DNA of 64,000 nucleotides from JAFMDF01 sp965277445 (GCA_965277445.1 CBDICY010000001.1:496001-560000), one strand, 5' to 3'. Positions 1 through 8,615 are shown, counted from the stretch's first letter. Numbers and translations are program-made. The notes: generated from the sequence alone by a model not told the origin.

Positions 1-609
1 GCAGCTTTCATTAAAGCGGATGTGTCGAATCCGAAACATTGTGCCAAAATGATCGCTTTTGCGGAGAAAACCTTTGGTGGTTTGCACATCCTTTTTAATA
101 ATGCAGGGATTATGCATAGTGAGGATGGTGATGCAGAAAATACCGAAGAAAGTGTATGGGATTTAACGATGAATATTAATGTGAAAGGCGTCTTTTTTGG
201 CTGTAAATATGGCATTCCCTTGATCAAAAAATCTGGCGGTGGATCGATTATTAATACGGCTTCTTTTGTGGCACATGTTGGGGCGGCGACTTCGCAATTG
301 GCGTATACCTCTAGTAAAGGAGCAGTTTTGGCGATGTCTCGCGAATTAGCGGTTATCCATGCTAGGGAAAATATTCGAGTGAATGCCCTGAGTCCTGGGC
401 CATTGCGTACAGAATTATTGATGAGTTTTTTGAATACCGATGAAAAGAAAAATCGTCGCTTAGTACATGTGCCGATGGGACGATTTGGGGAAGCTAAAGA
501 AATGGCTTATGCTGCTTTGTATTTGGCATCGGATGAGTCTTCTTATACGACGGGTACCGAATTTTTAGTAGATGGCGGTTTGACGGCTGCTTATGTTACA
601 CCAGAATAA
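1..609 (+). CDS. SDR family NAD(P)-dependent oxidoreductase, 5' end outside the window
   Basis: This is a short-chain dehydrogenase/reductase, a cytoplasmic Rossmann-fold enzyme that oxidises alcohols or reduces carbonyls with NAD(P). The frame is open from base 1, so the real start and the N-terminal cofactor glycine motif lie upstream. Visible are the NNAG motif (LFNNAGIMH), the active-site serine segment, and the catalytic YxxxK motif as YTSSK at about base 304. These are followed by the usual SPGP segment and the C-terminal YTTGTEFLVDGG block, which is typical of classical SDRs. The TAA at 607-609 ends the gene. An aldehyde dehydrogenase follows 50 bases later on the same strand, so the two may act in sequence (alcohol to aldehyde to acid). 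The substrate cannot be told from sequence. The family call is secure; the pathway is inferred. Confidence 0.93.
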   Translation, partial: AAFIKADVSNPKHCAKMIAFAEKTFGGLHILFNNAGIMHSEDGDAENTEESVWDLTMNINVKGVFFGCKYGIPLIKKSGGGSIINTASFVAHVGAATSQLAYTSSKGAVLAMSRELAVIHARENIRVNALSPGPLRTELLMSFLNTDEKKNRRLVHVPMGRFGEAKEMAYAALYLASDESSYTTGTEFLVDGGLTAAYVTPE

Positions 610-632
610 ACTTAGCAATCTTAAATTTATTA

Positions 633-649
633 TTTTCAATTTTCAATTT
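633..649. repeat. AT-rich spacer repeat before ALDH start
   Basis: TTTTCAATTTTCAATTT lies 10 bases before the ATG of the aldehyde dehydrogenase. The same 17 bases occur at 49670-49686 just before the EnvC-like gene. No Shine-Dalgarno sequence is present at either place, so this A/T-rich tract may be the translation-enhancing leader often seen in Bacteroidota. It could equally be simple low-complexity sequence. Confidence 0.5.
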
Positions 650-659
650 CATATATGTA

Positions 660-2048
660 ATGGGTCAATCATTTCAAACCATTAGTCCAATTGATGGCAG
701 CGTTTATCTGGAAAGAAAAAATGCCTCTGCTAAAACAATAAAGAAAGTAATTGCGACGGCGCAAGCTGCTCAAAAAGACTGGCAAAATACCAGTATTGCA
801 GAGCGAGCGGCGGTTTGTCATAAAGTAATCGACTATTTTGTCCAACATACCGATGAAATAGCGAAGGAACTCACTTGGCAAATGGGGCGCCCACTTCGAT
901 ATACGCCTTTTGAAATTAAAGGATTTAAGGAGCGAGCGGAATATATGATTGACATTGCGGAAACTACTTTAGCCGATATACAAGCTCCACCAATTGATGG
1001 ATTTAAACGATTTATTAAACGAGCGCCATTAGGTACGGTACTCGTATTAGCGCCTTGGAATTATCCTTATTTGACTTCTGTTAATGCGGTTATTCCTGCT
1101 ATTATGGCAGGGAATACGGTCATTTTAAAACATGCTACTCAAACCCCGCTTTGTGCAGAAAGATATGCTGCTGCTTTTGATTCTGCGGGTTTACCCAAAG
1201 GGGTGTTTCAGTATGTACACATGACGCATCGGCAAGTAGCGAGGGTGATCAAAGATGATCGGATTGATTATGTCGCTTTTACAGGTTCTGTTGGTGGCGG
1301 TGCGGCCGTACAAAAGGCAATGGGCAGTCGATTTATCAACGCTGGTTTGGAATTAGGTGGAAAAGATCCTGCTTATGTGCGGGCGGATGTGAATCTAGAC
1401 CATGCCGTAGAAAATTTAGTAGATGGAGCATTCTTTAATTCGGGACAATCTTGCTGTGGTATTGAAAGAATCTATGTTCACGAAAGCCAATTTGACCAAT
1501 TTGTAGATGGTTTTGCGGCTTTGACCAAACAATATATTCTAGGAAATCCGTTGGAATCAGCTACAACTTTAGGCCCAATGGTTAGAACTGCTGCTGCCAA
1601 CTTTGCACAAACCCAAATTGATCAAGCGATAGCTGCTGGCGCTAAATCTTTGGTTTCTCCTGACTTATTTACTGCCCATCAAACGAATACGCCTTATATG
1701 GCGCCACAAGTTTTGATTGATGTGAACCATCAGATGGACATCATGTCAGAAGAAACTTTTGCACCCGTTGTGGGAATTATGTCTGTCAAAGATGACGAAG
1801 AAGCTATTCGTTTAATGAATGATAGCCAATATGGTTTAACGGCTTCTGTTTGGACGACTAATACAGACGAAGCATTAATTATCGGTCATCAAATAGAAAC
1901 AGGTACTTTTTTTATGAATCGTTGTGATTATTTAGACCCTGCTTTGGCTTGGACAGGGGTGAAGAATAGTGGGCGAGGGGTAACTTTGTCTGGTTTGGGA
2001 TATGAGGCGTTGACTCGGGCTAAGAGTTTTCATTTGCGGGAGGTCTAA
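660..2048 (+). CDS. NAD(P)-dependent aldehyde dehydrogenase
   Basis: A 462-residue cytoplasmic aldehyde dehydrogenase that oxidises an aldehyde to the carboxylic acid with NAD(P)+. The sequence shows the cofactor-binding region (VLAPWNYPYL), the FTGSVGGG glycine motif, the general-base glutamate in LELGGKDP (about residue 231) and the catalytic cysteine in SGQSCCG (about residue 265). The C-terminal EETFAPV and KNSGRG segments are typical of the succinate-semialdehyde/phenylacetaldehyde branch. The length fits the family (450-500). The ATG at 660 follows an AT-rich spacer with no clear Shine-Dalgarno. It lies 50 bases after the SDR gene on the same strand, so a shared transcript is likely. 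The exact substrate is unknown. Confidence 0.93.
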   Translation: MGQSFQTISPIDGSVYLERKNASAKTIKKVIATAQAAQKDWQNTSIAERAAVCHKVIDYFVQHTDEIAKELTWQMGRPLRYTPFEIKGFKERAEYMIDIAETTLADIQAPPIDGFKRFIKRAPLGTVLVLAPWNYPYLTSVNAVIPAIMAGNTVILKHATQTPLCAERYAAAFDSAGLPKGVFQYVHMTHRQVARVIKDDRIDYVAFTGSVGGGAAVQKAMGSRFINAGLELGGKDPAYVRADVNLDHAVENLVDGAFFNSGQSCCGIERIYVHESQFDQFVDGFAALTKQYILGNPLESATTLGPMVRTAAANFAQTQIDQAIAAGAKSLVSPDLFTAHQTNTPYMAPQVLIDVNHQMDIMSEETFAPVVGIMSVKDDEEAIRLMNDSQYGLTASVWTTNTDEALIIGHQIETGTFFMNRCDYLDPALAWTGVKNSGRGVTLSGLGYEALTRAKSFHLREV

Positions 2049-2082
2049 ATTACAGAAAATTTGGTTGGTTACACCCCAATTT

Positions 2083-2155
2083 CATAAATCTATCTAGTTT
2101 TTACGTGTGTGACAGATTTATGATGTATGATTTATGAACTGTGATTTATGATTTT
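2083..2155. repeat. Inverted and iterated ATTTATGA sequence between convergent genes
   Basis: CATAAATCT (2083-2091) and AGATTTATG (2114-2122) form a perfect 9-base inverted repeat. The segment TGATTTATGA is then iterated imperfectly up to about 2155. This lies between the convergent ALDH and Rieske genes and could serve as a weak terminator or processing site, although it lacks a clean T-run. Confidence 0.4.
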
Positions 2156-2170
2156 TAAAACCCGATAACC

Positions 2171-3154
2171 TCAATAATCCAATCCCTCCGCCTTCATAGC
2201 GCGCCGATAATTCATAGCCACTGCATCAAAAGCCAAATGCAATTCTTCCGCAAAATCAAAAGGCACTTGTTCTGGGCGTTGTGATTCTACCACTCGTTTA
2301 TCCTGATCAAAAATGACCTGTTCAAAATCTTGTAAAACTGCATCTGGTTCGTCATGGTCATAATTTCGACCGATAATACAATAACCTCTGCATTTATTTT
2401 TAGAAATGGGTTGAGATACAAAAAAGTAAACCATGCCTTTTTCACCGCCCCAACCCAATCGTAAAACGATGGTATAAGGCAAATGCAAACGATAAACACT
2501 TCGGCGTTCTGGTTTCACAACATCTTCATTCGCAAAAACAGGAAACTCCTCCGAATTTTGTGCTTCTGGGCGGACGATAGAATAATGTAAAACTGCTCCT
2601 TTTCTTTCTACCTTACACTTCGGCACTTCTGGTCGTTCTGGATCACCCAATAAACCTGGATGCACCCAAGGGAAGTGCCCAAAATCAGTAAAATTCTCCA
2701 CTTGCCGAGATGCATCACTTTTCCAATCGAAAGGTCCTGTTTGCACTACTTTCCAATCTTTATTTTCTAATTCTGGAATATCGGGCAATGAATAGACGGG
2801 TGCTTCTAAAGCGACCCAAATTAAGCCATATTGTTCTTTGCAATGATACTTAGGCGTATTCGCTTTTTTAGGAATTTTAGCCGTTGGTGCTTGCGGAATA
2901 AAAACACAAGCCCCACTTTTATCGTATTGCCAAGCATGATAAGGACAAACTAAACAGTCGTCTTTGACCCAACCGAGTGATAATGCCGTTCCTCGATGAA
3001 TGCATAAATCTCTCATAGCATGCACTTCGCCAACTGAATTTCGCCAAACGACTACTGCTTGATCTAATAGAAAAGTACCAAAAGGTTTTTCTGCCACTTC
3101 TTTACTATAAGCGACTGGATGCCAACAAGCTTTTAATTTCTGAGGAAATTCCAT
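2171..3154 (-). CDS. Rieske [2Fe-2S] non-heme iron oxygenase, alpha-subunit type
   Basis: A 327-residue oxygenase component of the ring-hydroxylating/demethylating family, which uses electrons from a separate reductase to activate O2. The Rieske cluster ligands are clear: C51 and H53 in CIHRG, and C70 and H73 in CPYHAW. The catalytic iron site follows at about residues 153-166 as NFTDFGHFPWVH, the D/N-x-H-x(4)-H arrangement. The length and the lack of a typical aromatic-dioxygenase C-terminus suggest the monooxygenase or demethylase side of the family (vanillate demethylase or pheophorbide-oxygenase-like). No ferredoxin reductase is adjacent. It converges with the ALDH gene. The family is sure; the substrate is unknown. 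Confidence 0.92.
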   Translation of the reverse strand: MEFPQKLKACWHPVAYSKEVAEKPFGTFLLDQAVVVWRNSVGEVHAMRDLCIHRGTALSLGWVKDDCLVCPYHAWQYDKSGACVFIPQAPTAKIPKKANTPKYHCKEQYGLIWVALEAPVYSLPDIPELENKDWKVVQTGPFDWKSDASRQVENFTDFGHFPWVHPGLLGDPERPEVPKCKVERKGAVLHYSIVRPEAQNSEEFPVFANEDVVKPERRSVYRLHLPYTIVLRLGWGGEKGMVYFFVSQPISKNKCRGYCIIGRNYDHDEPDAVLQDFEQVIFDQDKRVVESQRPEQVPFDFAEELHLAFDAVAMNYRRAMKAEGLDY

Positions 3155-3597
3155 TTTGAAAAATATTATAAGTTATTTTTAAATTCGGAAAGCAAATAAC
3201 CTAAATAATTCTACTTTTTCTAATTTAGTAACGAATAAAAAATAAATTAGACATTTTGCATTTTATCCCCACGAATTTATTATCCCTACGAATTAGAATT
3301 GCCTAAGCTGTTTTTGAATATTACTTTAAGGAGAAATTATAGGAACTTCGTAACTTGGAAATTCATTTCCAAGAAAACCCTTCTAATTAAATCCCTCCAC
3401 TACAATAGTTAGTAACTTTCTATTATTTTTGCGGTTTATATAGCAGGTCAATTAATATATTGATATAAAAACATTCATTTTTCGATTCAGTAATGTTGAA
3501 AAAATAACTTGAAAATTCGTGGGGATCATAAATTCGTGGGGAATTTAATACTAGATGTCCGACTTATTTTTTATCCGTAACTAAATACTACCAAATC
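3155..3597. other. Intergenic region with long-range inverted repeat, upstream of gcvT
   Basis: This 443-base spacer between divergent genes has no ORF. TCCCCACGAATTTAT at 3266-3280 has a perfect 15-base reverse complement at 3528-3542. A second partial copy (CCCTACGAATT) follows the left arm, and another (AATTCGTGGGGAT, 3514-3526) precedes the right arm. The same CCCACGAATTTA word recurs at 27698-27709. The promoters of gcvT and the Rieske gene must lie here, but no confident -33/-7 pair was picked. Confidence 0.55.
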
Positions 3598-4701
3598 ATG
3601 TCCGTAGAAACAACCACTTTAAAAACGATTGCCTTAAACGATAAACACGTAGCATTAGGTGCCAAAATAGTTCCTTTTGCAGGATACGCTATGCCTTTGC
3701 AATATGCTGGCTTAATGATAGAACACAAAGCTGTGAGAAATGCAGTCGGTGTGTTTGATGTCTCCCACATGGGTGAATTTTTTATTCGTGGTCCACAAGC
3801 TTTAGCTTTGATTCAAAAAGTAGGGAGTAACGATGCCGCTAAATTAGCTGTTGGAGATGCTCAATATTCCTGTTTTCCAAATGACCAAGGCGGTATTGTA
3901 GATGATTTTCTAGTTTATCGAATGGCAGAGGAGGAGTATATGCTAGTAGTGAATGCTTCTAATATTGAAAAAGATTGGAATTGGATTAGTCAGCAAAATG
4001 ATATGGGGGCAGAGATGGACAATCAATCGGATAATTATTCGCTTTTTGCCGTACAAGGACCTTTGGCTACCCAAGTTTTGCAACGATTGACGGCTATAGA
4101 TTTAGGTGCGATTAAGTACTATAATTTTCAAGTAGATACGATGGCGTCTATTCCAAATGTCATTATTTCTGCCACAGGGTATACAGGTGCGGGTGGTTTT
4201 GAATTGTATGTTAAAAATGAAGATGCTTTGCAGCTTTGGGATGCAGTCATGGCGGCAGGAGAACCAGAAAATATTCAACCTGTTGGATTAGGGGCTAGAG
4301 ATACTTTGCGCTTAGAAGCAGGTTTTGCCCTTTATGGGAATGACATTAATGACACCACTTCGCCACTTGAAGCAGGATTGGGTTGGATAACTAAATTCAA
4401 TAAAGATTTTATTAATTCCAAGGCTTTATTGGCACAAAAGGAAGCGGGTCTCACTAGAAAATTGATCGGTTTTGAAATGTTAGAAAGAGGGATTCCTCGA
4501 AAAGATTATACTATTTTAGATGCAGAAGGCAATGAAATTGGGATAGTGACCTCTGGTGGGCAATCACCAATGTTGGAAAAAGGCATTGGTTTAGGCTATG
4601 TTGCCAAAGGCAATACTAAAAAAGGTACCGAATTATTGATTCAAATTAGAAAGAAGCAAGTAAAAGCGGTGGTTGTTCGACCTCCTTTTATTAAGAAATA
4701 A
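3598..4701 (+). CDS. gcvT: Glycine cleavage system T protein (aminomethyltransferase)
   Basis: A 367-residue tetrahydrofolate-dependent aminomethyltransferase. It takes the aminomethyl group from lipoyl-GcvH, releases ammonia and forms 5,10-methylene-THF in glycine breakdown. The sequence has the N-terminal substrate region (PFAGYAMPLQY), the GVFDVSHMGEF motif, the GYTGAGGFELY folate-binding segment, the LGARDTLRLEAGF motif and the C-terminal barrel with GIVTSGGQSP. The length matches the family (about 360-370). The ATG at 3598 gives a full-length N-terminus. No gcvH or gcvP lies in the window, so it is a single-gene unit, as is common in Bacteroidota. A clear terminator follows. Confidence 0.97.
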   Translation: MSVETTTLKTIALNDKHVALGAKIVPFAGYAMPLQYAGLMIEHKAVRNAVGVFDVSHMGEFFIRGPQALALIQKVGSNDAAKLAVGDAQYSCFPNDQGGIVDDFLVYRMAEEEYMLVVNASNIEKDWNWISQQNDMGAEMDNQSDNYSLFAVQGPLATQVLQRLTAIDLGAIKYYNFQVDTMASIPNVIISATGYTGAGGFELYVKNEDALQLWDAVMAAGEPENIQPVGLGARDTLRLEAGFALYGNDINDTTSPLEAGLGWITKFNKDFINSKALLAQKEAGLTRKLIGFEMLERGIPRKDYTILDAEGNEIGIVTSGGQSPMLEKGIGLGYVAKGNTKKGTELLIQIRKKQVKAVVVRPPFIKK

Positions 4702-4734
4702 AGAAAGGGATTCAAAATTATTTTTGAAACGATT

Positions 4735-4772
4735 AGCGCTTCCTGAACTTTGTGTTTTGGAAGCGCTTTTCT
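4735..4772 (+). terminator. Intrinsic terminator after gcvT
   Basis: AGCGCTTCC at 4735-4743 pairs perfectly with GGAAGCGCT at 4759-4767 across a 15-base loop. A T-rich stretch (TTTCTT) follows on the plus strand. It sits 34 bases after the gcvT stop codon. Confidence 0.75.
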
Positions 4773-4817
4773 TATTTAAAATGAGAAGTTAGATCGTCAA
4801 ATAGAAAACTAATATTT

Positions 4818-4883
4818 ATCCGTTGCCTTCCATCCGTTGCCAATCAATACATTGTAGTTTGCAACGGATGGAAAGCAACGGAT
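4818..4883. repeat. Large hairpin built from iterated ATCCGTTGC
   Basis: The left arm 4818-4840 and right arm 4861-4883 are reverse complements at 22 of 23 positions, with a 20-base loop. Each arm contains two copies of ATCCGTTGC (or its complement) separated by a CTTCC-type linker. No T-run follows, so it is more likely a mobile or REP-type palindrome than a terminator. Confidence 0.7.
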
Positions 4884-4951
4884 TTGATGAACTAGATGAA
4901 CTATTAAATAGTTTTTGACTATCAACTTTTTATCTGATGTTTTAGTATAGC

Positions 4952-5503
4952 CTAATAATTTAACTTGGTATACATAATATCCGAACGCAAAATATATTTT
5001 CGTCCTGAAGTAACGGGCAATCCAGCATGTTCCAATTCCTGAGAAAAGAATAAACCATCGCCAACTTTTGGGGCGACCTTAAAGTGGTCGAAGGCAGTAG
5101 CGCCGCCTTCAAAATCATCATTCAAATAAATCATAAAAGTATAAAAACTACGCTCGTGATGATTGCGTTGGTAGGGAGCATCGTAGTGCCAATTAAATTG
5201 TTGTTGTACATCGTAGCGGTAAAAGCGGAACAATTCATTTAAGCCAATGGCTTGATAGTCTCCTAAATCACAAGGAATAAATTCCTCTATTTGTTCCCAG
5301 ATTTGTTCGGCAAGATCTTCATCTTCCCAGAATAAACGATCATTACTTCTAAAATCGTCCATTTTTACGGGACCACTAATGGTGTTGACCAATGCTTTTT
5401 CAAATCCGCCCCTTTCGCTTTTTTGAATAAATTGTTGACAAGTAGCAGGAGATCATAAATTTTGAATGGTGTAGACATCGTTTGGATACTCGATTAATTC
5501 CAT
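4952..5503 (-). pseudogene. 2OG-Fe(II) oxygenase (prolyl-4-hydroxylase type), interrupted by in-frame TGA
   Basis: Read from the ATG at 5503-5501 this encodes 183 codons of a 2-oxoglutarate/Fe(II) dioxygenase. The double-stranded beta-helix carries HYDAPYQ (first iron His and Asp), GGATAF, the distal His in QELEHAGLPV and the 2OG-binding Arg in KYILRSD. Codon 17 (5455-5453) is TGA. Before it the frame reads MELIEYPNDVYTIQNL, after it SPATCQQFIQKSERGG, and the frame is open on both sides, so a single base change in a Leu TTA codon would explain it. A shorter product could start at the TTG at 5392 (146 residues), which keeps the catalytic core but loses the N-terminal helix region. It could be a nonsense-mutated gene, a sequencing error or a re-started gene. 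A related gene at 9639-10372 is also broken. Confidence 0.8.
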
Positions 5504-5618
5504 TGGGTTCGACTTTAGTAGTTAAGTATGAAGTGAAAATGCGAAAATCGAGAACAGTTTTGAGAAAGAATTAGTTCCATTATTTTAAAATGCTGTACCT
5601 AATAAAATGCAGCATTTG

Positions 5619-6824
5619 CTAAATAAGCCATTCCTTTATTTTGGTATATACTTGAGGATTGCTCAGCAAATCCGAGTGGGTACATTCATAAACAGTACCC
5701 GTATTTTCTTCCTTAAATTGTAAATTTTTAGCAGGGTCTTTATGCTGTCCTAAAGCGCTTTTTAAACCCACCATATTATCTCCTAATAATTGAGCCGTTT
5801 TAGATACTGCTGCTTTGTTAGCAACGCCCGCTATACTGTAACAGGTGACCTGTGTTGGTAATGGGATAGCTTGCCTTTGGTCTGCTTGCATGTCAAATCG
5901 GTCATTGTTTTGCCAGTCTTCATCTACTAGATTACCATATCTTAAATCTGTGACGCCTGCACTCCTAATTTTTCCTAATCGAGCAAAAGGTTTGGCATAA
6001 GGAATCGCTTCTAAAACGACATCCAAATAATTACCTGCTTGCTCCAATGGCGCACCATGATGTGGTGTTCCTAGAAAAATAGCTTTTTTAAGGTGTTTTG
6101 CCCATGATTGCTGCTGTTGTTCGCCATAATGTATCGCACTTCGGGAAACTAAGCCGCCCATACTATGCGCAAGAATGACCAATTCTTCTACAGGTACGGG
6201 CCAATGATTCACTAATTCTGCTAATAATTTACTGAAATCTTGTCCATTGGTCGAAATATGCCGACCGCTATTATAATGTAAATAAATAGGTGTTTTGTCT
6301 AATTCCTTTGCCAATGCTGACCCATGATTATGCTCTTTTCGAGTCCATTGAATATCGTTCATACAAGAACCATGTACCATCAAAAGAATTTTGCCATTGA
6401 TGGTTGGATAGACATTTTTAAGGCTTTCAATATTAAGTAATAAAGGCTTTCCCTGATGACGGAATTGCATGATAATCTGTAAAGGATTGTTCGTTTTTTC
6501 CAGATGGTCGCCCAATACGCCATTTAAAGCGGAACGGAGTGCTTCTTTTTCATCCGTTGCTTCTATTTCCCCTAATACACTAGTTAATTTGCCTATTGCT
6601 TTATCAATGCCACTGCCAATTAACAGAGTACTCCATTTGATACTTTTATAGGTAATTCCTGCAATGTTGGTCACCAACTTTTGTATAGGCGTAGAAGGCA
6701 ATAAAGGAGGATGGACGATTCGTTGATGCATGGCTTCGACTAGATCTGTTATGCCTATGGTCGCTTCCGTAATTAAGCGAGTAATGCCTTGCAATTCAGC
6801 ACTTGTCTTTTTCTTGTTAGCCAT
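5619..6824 (-). CDS. Alpha/beta hydrolase (esterase/lipase-like, PGAP1-like fold)
   Basis: A 401-residue hydrolase with no signal peptide, so probably cytoplasmic. The hydrolase core begins near residue 145 with LLMVHGSCMND (oxyanion strand HG). The nucleophile elbow is AHSMGG near residue 220, followed by FLGTPHHGAP, the hallmark of the triacylglycerol-lipase/PGAP1-like group. A histidine near the C-terminus (ECTHSDLL) is a good candidate for the catalytic His. The N-terminal 120 residues are helical and unassigned. It probably cleaves an ester bond in lipid or small-molecule substrates. The ATG at 6824 follows a short gap after the lipoprotein gene stop at 6856, so the two are likely co-transcribed. 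Confidence 0.85.
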   Translation of the reverse strand: MANKKKTSAELQGITRLITEATIGITDLVEAMHQRIVHPPLLPSTPIQKLVTNIAGITYKSIKWSTLLIGSGIDKAIGKLTSVLGEIEATDEKEALRSALNGVLGDHLEKTNNPLQIIMQFRHQGKPLLLNIESLKNVYPTINGKILLMVHGSCMNDIQWTRKEHNHGSALAKELDKTPIYLHYNSGRHISTNGQDFSKLLAELVNHWPVPVEELVILAHSMGGLVSRSAIHYGEQQQQSWAKHLKKAIFLGTPHHGAPLEQAGNYLDVVLEAIPYAKPFARLGKIRSAGVTDLRYGNLVDEDWQNNDRFDMQADQRQAIPLPTQVTCYSIAGVANKAAVSKTAQLLGDNMVGLKSALGQHKDPAKNLQFKEENTGTVYECTHSDLLSNPQVYTKIKEWLI

Positions 6825-6855
6825 TTCACCGTTTTTTGCTGTAAAATTATGCCTT

Positions 6856-7926
6856 TTATTCTTCTATAGAAATCGCTCTCCAAACGCCACCATAAATTTC
6901 ATCCTCTGTTCCAAAAGAGTGGGTACAATTGATGTTTTTACTAGGCCCTGAGAGTGCTTCAATTTTAAATCCTGGTACGGCTTCCCATTTGGGGAAACTA
7001 GAATAAATAGTAAAGGGTTGTTCTTTATTAGCGGTGTTTACTTCTCCCATTTTATAAATCACAGAATAAAAAGGCCCCACATCACTTATATCTTCAGAAG
7101 CGGATGCCCATATTCCGCCTTCCGAATCAATATGTAGATCGGTAATATCTCTCTTTCCTTTTTTGTTTGACCAATTTCCTGGTGCAGTTACGGTAATTCC
7201 TTGCCTGCCTGCTTCCTTAAATTCTAATTGATGGGTCGATAAATTATAAATTCCCCATCGAATGATTCCGTTCGGATTCACCGTTGATCCACCACGTTCT
7301 GCTAACAATAAGATTCTTTCTGATTCACTATAAGGCAGACAAGCAATGGATTCATATTGATCGCCTACCAATGTTCGATTATTGAGATTTTTGAATGGTA
7401 ATTTAGTAATGCCAACTACTTTTGCAGAAAGCTGAGCGGTATCCACTTGGATGTGAAATATTCGCCCCAATTCCCCTTTCCAATTTCCTGATTCTGCGAT
7501 TAGAAATTCATTGGTTTTGCCAGCAATTTTGCAGATGCTTTCTAAATCACTTGATTGCCCTTCTTCTCCCCATTCCCCAATATTTATAGGCTCCACTTTA
7601 ATCGCCTTTTCTGTTAATTTTATCATCGACAATCGAACCCCATCCTTAAAATTTTTTACATCATAAACGACTAAATAAGACTGGTCTCCTAATTTTTCCA
7701 TTCCACTTGATCCACCACTTAGTTTTAATGGTTGGATGGTTTGTTTGGAGGTGGAAGCAACCGATTGTGCCGTTTTGCAGGCATTCGTTTGAAAGACAAT
7801 AATTAGTAAAAAGAATAGGAATAAGATGTTGTTTTTTTGAAATGTCATAATTGGGGTTTTGTGAATTTTAAGGTTCTTGTTCATACTTTGTGGGACAGGG
7901 GGATTTTCAATAGGATCGATTTTCAT
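6856..7926 (-). CDS. Lipoprotein, beta-propeller-like (SdiA-regulated/phytase-like resemblance)
   Basis: A 356-residue exported lipoprotein. A hydrophobic stretch (NNILFLFFLLIIVFQ) ends in QTNAC, a relaxed lipobox with the lipidated Cys at residue 50 when counted from the ATG at 7926. That ATG has an excellent AAGGAG Shine-Dalgarno overlapping the stop of the upstream DTW gene, which argues for translational coupling. However, internal ATGs at codon 15 and codon 27 (7848) would give a more normal signal peptide length, so the true start is uncertain. The mature part has repeating strand-rich segments such as SDLESICKI, GNWKGELGRIF and YESIACLPY, like the esterase-like/phytase propeller family. 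The function is unknown. Confidence 0.75.
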   Translation of the reverse strand: MKIDPIENPPVPQSMNKNLKIHKTPIMTFQKNNILFLFFLLIIVFQTNACKTAQSVASTSKQTIQPLKLSGGSSGMEKLGDQSYLVVYDVKNFKDGVRLSMIKLTEKAIKVEPINIGEWGEEGQSSDLESICKIAGKTNEFLIAESGNWKGELGRIFHIQVDTAQLSAKVVGITKLPFKNLNNRTLVGDQYESIACLPYSESERILLLAERGGSTVNPNGIIRWGIYNLSTHQLEFKEAGRQGITVTAPGNWSNKKGKRDITDLHIDSEGGIWASASEDISDVGPFYSVIYKMGEVNTANKEQPFTIYSSFPKWEAVPGFKIEALSGPSKNINCTHSFGTEDEIYGGVWRAISIEE

Positions 7927-7928
7927 AA

Positions 7929-8615
7929 CTACTCCTTGTTCTTAGGAACAAACGCTCTGTTTGCAGTTAAACGATAGTTTTCAGGATTGGAGTTTAGAAA
8001 ATGGTCGATTTGATACTGAATCATTTTTTCAAAAGGAATAAGAAAATCCTTCGTCTCACATTGCTCTAAGCCACTTTCCTTCAATAAATTAAGGACCGTA
8101 TAGACGGACTCAATAGTACTCAGACAATGCGCTTTTGGTTGCTGCTTGATACTAAATTTTGATACTATTTTATTGTCAAAACTTACTCTTTTTAGTTGTT
8201 GCAAATTCTTGCTTGATTTAAGCATTTTACTGACGCAGGACCAGGTGCCATCTAGTAGGAAGATATGTGGATTATTACCCATCAATGAATTTATTGCTGA
8301 ACTTTTGCTTGTCGATAAATTGAAAGTATCTTTTCCTGGATACAATAAAAAAGAGGCATTATTTTCTTTAGCTATTATTTCATTGACCCGATTATTATTG
8401 GTAAAGTCGATACCGACTATAATCTCTGAATTTTCAAGTTGAAGACTCGTCATATGCCCTGTTCCGATTTTTTCTCTTTTGTACTCCTTCGGGTGCATCA
8501 AAATAATAAAACGAGTATTCGTCTGGAACGGACGAATGTGTTCACAAATACAGGTGCTTGAAGGTCTCCTGCATCTACGACATATAATTCTTGGATTTTT
8601 GGTTTCTATTTGCAA
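7929..8615 (-). CDS. DTW-domain tRNA-uridine aminocarboxypropyltransferase (TapT-like)
   Basis: A 228-residue DTW-domain protein. Characterised members transfer the 3-amino-3-carboxypropyl group of S-adenosylmethionine to a uridine of tRNA (acp3U). The N-terminus carries a four-cysteine zinc site (CRRCRRPSSTCIC). The signature follows as LLDGTWSCVSKML, where the name-giving D-x-T-W is intact, then the conserved PKAHCLSTIESV segment near residue 175. The length fits the short bacterial form. Its stop codon overlaps the ribosome binding site of the following lipoprotein gene. The family is confident; which tRNA it modifies is not known. Confidence 0.88.
   Translation of the reverse strand: MQIETKNPRIICRRCRRPSSTCICEHIRPFQTNTRFIILMHPKEYKREKIGTGHMTSLQLENSEIIVGIDFTNNNRVNEIIAKENNASFLLYPGKDTFNLSTSKSSAINSLMGNNPHIFLLDGTWSCVSKMLKSSKNLQQLKRVSFDNKIVSKFSIKQQPKAHCLSTIESVYTVLNLLKESGLEQCETKDFLIPFEKMIQYQIDHFLNSNPENYRLTANRAFVPKNKE

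Noticed and set aside
4822..4828. GTTGCCT as the opening box of a cassette ending at 10387
   Set aside because: It is 5.5 kb away with many unrelated genes between and lies within its own palindrome; the orientation is also wrong for the minus-strand cassettes.
4952..5503. TGA read as selenocysteine or as a recoded sense codon
   Set aside because: No selenocysteine insertion hairpin was seen after the TGA, the residue position is not catalytic, and other genes here use TGA as a normal stop.
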